Notes under the pieces: generated by a model
The model's database searches: none
What the model was told of the DNA's origin: nothing
The model's input: the letters and a program-made list of their open reading frames with translations, nothing else
Translations under genes and position numbers: made by a program
IMG/VR virus record: IMGVR_UViG_3300044979_000007
Coordinates: 1 to 64,000 of that record
DNA from: a virus
Length of the DNA: 64,000 nt
Direction: 5' to 3' (one strand)
Shown here: positions 62,058-64,000 of the stretch, piece after piece
Numbering within the stretch: position 1 is the stretch's first letter
Layout of the letters: each line of letters opens with the position of its first letter

Positions 62058-62399
62058 ATGAAAGACAATGTTAACCAATATGATCTTTTAGAGGAAATGC
62101 TCAATACCGTCAGACAGGACGTGCAGGGCGTAAAGGATAACATCGTCCATCAGGAAAAGGAAAACGAGCGACGACTGGATGCGCTCAACGGAGAGGGCGA
62201 CAGAATAAAGGAGATACTTAAAGAATCAATTCCTCGGGAAGTATTTGATCGTACCGTAGAGAGTATTAGAACAAGGGTAGCTGCCGTGGAAGCAGCAATG
62301 ATAAAGGCAGAAGGGAGACATCAACTATTGCAATATATTCCGTGGGTGCTGACGGTGATTTCTCTTATTTTCATGTATTTGATGTACAAGAAGCCATGA
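62058..62399 (+). CDS. coiled-coil protein with C-terminal membrane span (holin-like)
   Basis: The 113-residue protein has a charged coiled-coil (about residues 10-85, 'VRQDVQGVKDNIVHQEKENE') and a C-terminal hydrophobic span (about 92-109, 'YIPWVLTVISLIFMYLMYKK'). This is the shape of some phage holins or membrane-bound lysis regulators. It lies in a run of membrane proteins after the fibre genes. Confidence 0.5.
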   Translation: MKDNVNQYDLLEEMLNTVRQDVQGVKDNIVHQEKENERRLDALNGEGDRIKEILKESIPREVFDRTVESIRTRVAAVEAAMIKAEGRHQLLQYIPWVLTVISLIFMYLMYKKP

Positions 62400-62542
62400 A
62401 GGAGAAAAAAGACCCCCGAAAGGACGTAATGGACCGCATCCTAAACACACTGGCCTACTTTTCTAATGAGGAGCTATGGGAAATATTGGTTGCGCTGGCT
62501 AAGAAGAAGAAAAACGGGAAGAATGGAGGGGCAAAACAATGA
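62396..62542 (+). CDS. small basic protein (48 aa)
   Basis: ATG at 62396 (MKEKKDPRKDVMDRILNTLA) overlaps the upstream stop, so it is preferred over the longer frame inside the holin-like gene. The end is very basic (KKKKNGKNGGAKQ). It may be a lysis-module accessory protein. No family recognised. Confidence 0.45.
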   Translation: MKEKKDPRKDVMDRILNTLAYFSNEELWEILVALAKKKKNGKNGGAKQ

Positions 62543-62594
62543 ATTATGGAATATTTACTTAATATTGTATAAGGGTCTAACGGTACGGGATTTG

Positions 62595-62602
62595 TATGTT
62601 TG
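62595..62602 (+). promoter_or_regulatory. -7 box (TATGTTTG) before the second holin-like gene
   Basis: TATGTTTG is an exact TAnnTTTG match 15 bases before the ATG at 62618. No clear -33 TTTG at normal spacing was seen. Confidence 0.35.
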
Positions 62603-62617
62603 ATTTAAATCAATTTT

Positions 62618-63067
62618 ATGACCGATGCAATTATACACCCCCCTTTACCGGAAGTCCGCTTACCGGCGAAATTGGTAAACATGACCTTTAATCCAATTAG
62701 TATGAACACGCAGGAACAGTCTGAAAAAAATGAGCGAGAGGAGCGGTACAGAGTGTCCCAGGATGATGTGTCGGTCATACGAAAAGAGGTCAACAAGTTG
62801 ACAGAAGCGGTAGGGGATCTGAAGCAGGAGACGCAAAAAATGGTCGAAGCCCTTCAAGGAAACAAATACGGTAATAAGGGGATTTTGGAAAGATTGGTAG
62901 CTGTTGAACAAACCGCAAAGGCCCTAGAAGATAAAGTAGAGGATGTTATCTTAAAAGCCAAAAGCCGAGAAACGTATGTGAGGATCATTTGGGGTTTAAT
63001 TTGTGCATTGGGCAGTATGGCCGTTACGGTGATTATTGAGCGAATATGGTCGCCGAAAGGTAAGTAA
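62618..63067 (+). CDS. coiled-coil protein with C-terminal membrane span
   Basis: The 149-residue protein has a long coiled coil (about 30-115, 'KEVNKLTEAVGDLKQETQKM') and a C-terminal hydrophobic span (about 120-142, 'IIWGLICALGSMAVTVIIE'). It resembles the 62058 protein in plan and may be a second membrane lysis protein. Confidence 0.5.
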   Translation: MTDAIIHPPLPEVRLPAKLVNMTFNPISMNTQEQSEKNEREERYRVSQDDVSVIRKEVNKLTEAVGDLKQETQKMVEALQGNKYGNKGILERLVAVEQTAKALEDKVEDVILKAKSRETYVRIIWGLICALGSMAVTVIIERIWSPKGK

Positions 63068-63084
63068 TTAATAACTTAAAATAT

Positions 63085-63549
63085 ATGGCATCTACAACGA
63101 CAACTCCCACACCTCCAACGCCGCCGACAACCGGAATAGCGGCATGGATAGCGGCAAATAAGGTCATTCTTTTTGGAATTTTGTCCGCTGGTATTTTAGC
63201 CGTTCAGCAATTGGCAAGTCAATATCCAAAGGACTATAAAGTTTTGGGCCTCGCTGCTTTTATCGCCGTCCTATCGTTTCTTGCCAACAATCTACGCGGT
63301 CAGTGGGCGTCTATCTTAGGATCGCTATTGCCTTCCCTTGGAATTGTGTTGACGAATATCGAAGCTGTTCCGCCTGTTCCCATTAGTTGGTGGCAGTTCG
63401 CCGGGGGCGCCGCATTGGCCATAGGAGGGGTATTGGCACCTCCCGCAAAGAGCCTATCTTACGAAACATCTCCGACAATTGTAGCAGCAAAAGCACAAGC
63501 TGCCACTACGGATGCCGCAAAAAGTACTTCACCCCCCGTTTCAAAATAA
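63085..63549 (+). CDS. four-span membrane protein (holin-like)
   Basis: The 154-residue protein has four hydrophobic segments (about 27-44, 53-70, 74-92 and 102-120) and a Thr/Pro-rich start (MASTTTTPTPPTPPTT). Multi-span holins that make lesions in the inner membrane have similar size, though no family match was made. It is the third membrane protein in a row and precedes the partial secreted gene. Confidence 0.5.
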   Translation: MASTTTTPTPPTPPTTGIAAWIAANKVILFGILSAGILAVQQLASQYPKDYKVLGLAAFIAVLSFLANNLRGQWASILGSLLPSLGIVLTNIEAVPPVPISWWQFAGGAALAIGGVLAPPAKSLSYETSPTIVAAKAQAATTDAAKSTSPPVSK

Positions 63550-63555
63550 CTACTT

Positions 63556-64000
63556 ATGAAATATATATTGATAATCTCTTTACTCTTTATCGGGATCGTT
63601 GGGAATGCTCAGTCTCCTTTTAAATCTCAGCCTGTTTTGCAATTACGCGGGGCATCGGCAGTACGTGCGATGGCGGTTACAACTGTTCCGGCAGCTATTT
63701 CCCCACTACCAACGGTTACAGAAGCGGATAGCATTGTAAATGCTTGGCGGTTTACGGCCAATATTTCGCCAGGCGGATACACATTCAATGGAACCTATCA
63801 GGTAATGGCCGGAGCCGAATTTGGCTGGCAGCATCAATCATACTCCTATGCCACCCAAACCTACACAGTACTCTATTCCATCAATGCCGCATGGTTTCCT
63901 ATTAATTCTGCGAATGGCTTTACCTCATTGGCGGGTATTTCTTCCGTGGCGGCCTTATTCGGCTTCGATAACAATTTGATCCAGCTAGGGCCGATGTATA
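63556..64000 (+). CDS. secreted, possibly outer-membrane protein (partial at right edge)
   Basis: ATG at 63556 opens MKYILIISLLFIGIVGNAQS, a signal peptide with Gln at +1. The readable 148 residues look like amphipathic strands ('GYTFNGTYQVMAGAEFGWQH', 'QTYTVLYSINAAWFPINSAN'), as in an outer-membrane barrel. The gene runs off the window, so its length and class are not known. It continues the secreted-protein block. Confidence 0.5.
   Translation, partial: MKYILIISLLFIGIVGNAQSPFKSQPVLQLRGASAVRAMAVTTVPAAISPLPTVTEADSIVNAWRFTANISPGGYTFNGTYQVMAGAEFGWQHQSYSYATQTYTVLYSINAAWFPINSANGFTSLAGISSVAALFGFDNNLIQLGPMY

Noticed and set aside
1-64000. Phage-wide stop-codon reassignment (TAG or TAA read as sense)
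   Set aside because: Many clear genes end in TAG, TAA or TGA at sensible overlaps, so two interrupted frames are better explained locally.
1-64000. CRISPR arrays, rRNA, tRNA or IS elements
   Set aside because: No regular spaced repeats, no transposase, and no recognisable RNA gene in the short gaps; a tRNA scan by program was not possible here.

Overview
The window looks like most of the genome of a double-stranded DNA tailed phage that infects a member of the Bacteroidota. The host is inferred from three things. Promoter-like boxes in the gaps match the Bacteroidota -7 element TAnnTTTG. Strong purine-rich ribosome binding sites are largely absent. All five recognisable Sec-type secreted proteins have Gln directly after the predicted cleavage site (the Bacteroidota 'Q-rule'). 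There is a terminase, portal, scaffold and capsid set, no tape-measure gene, a 1322-residue tail protein and a 1971-residue internal virion protein, so a podovirus-like particle is the best guess. No integrase, DNA polymerase, RNA polymerase, tRNA, rRNA, CRISPR array or IS element was recognised. The last gene runs off the right edge, so the genome continues.

Layout. 1-1900: a lipoprotein (-) and a short rightward operon led by a small HTH-like protein, with repeated TTTGTCTA boxes between them. 1887-2759: small membrane and Ig-like proteins on both strands. 2974-10148: a long leftward accessory operon of small, tightly overlapping genes, including a PP-loop PAPS-reductase-like enzyme, an HNH nuclease, a DUF4177-like protein, a secreted protein and a NinG-type recombination nuclease. 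10154-10225: a divergent promoter with mirrored -7 boxes. 10242-16950: rightward regulatory and replication genes (two HTH proteins, YopX-like protein, HNH, replication-initiator-like protein, T7 gp4-like primase-helicase). 17417-22165: a ribbon-helix-helix protein, then two glycosyltransferases and two methyltransferases, with an AP2-HNH homing endonuclease inserted. 22187-35033: packaging and head genes, including GroES. 35039-40139: a large tail gene bracketed by two NUMOD4-HNH homing endonucleases. 40141-48860: cupin and internal virion proteins; the giant one carries a histidine-phosphatase-like domain. 48963-49937: a small cassette, mostly leftward. 50030-64000: a lysozyme-like protein, small virion proteins, a tail fibre, an RCC1/PKD/beta-helix protein, an esterase, holin-like membrane proteins, and a partial secreted barrel-like protein.

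How it fits together. The leftward and first rightward operons look early (host takeover, regulation, replication). The right half is late (packaging, particle, host-surface recognition and degradation, lysis). The glycosyltransferase/methyltransferase cluster probably modifies a surface glycan or the virion, but its target cannot be read from sequence. Most unusual: the fibre, depolymerase and esterase genes all start with signal peptides; two small genes carry in-frame stops; a possible phage-specific promoter motif occurs three times; and there is a short, promoter-to-terminator transcript candidate at about 12005-12090. No gene-free stretch exceeds about 210 bases. Several genes below are too short for ordinary gene finders and were read by hand.
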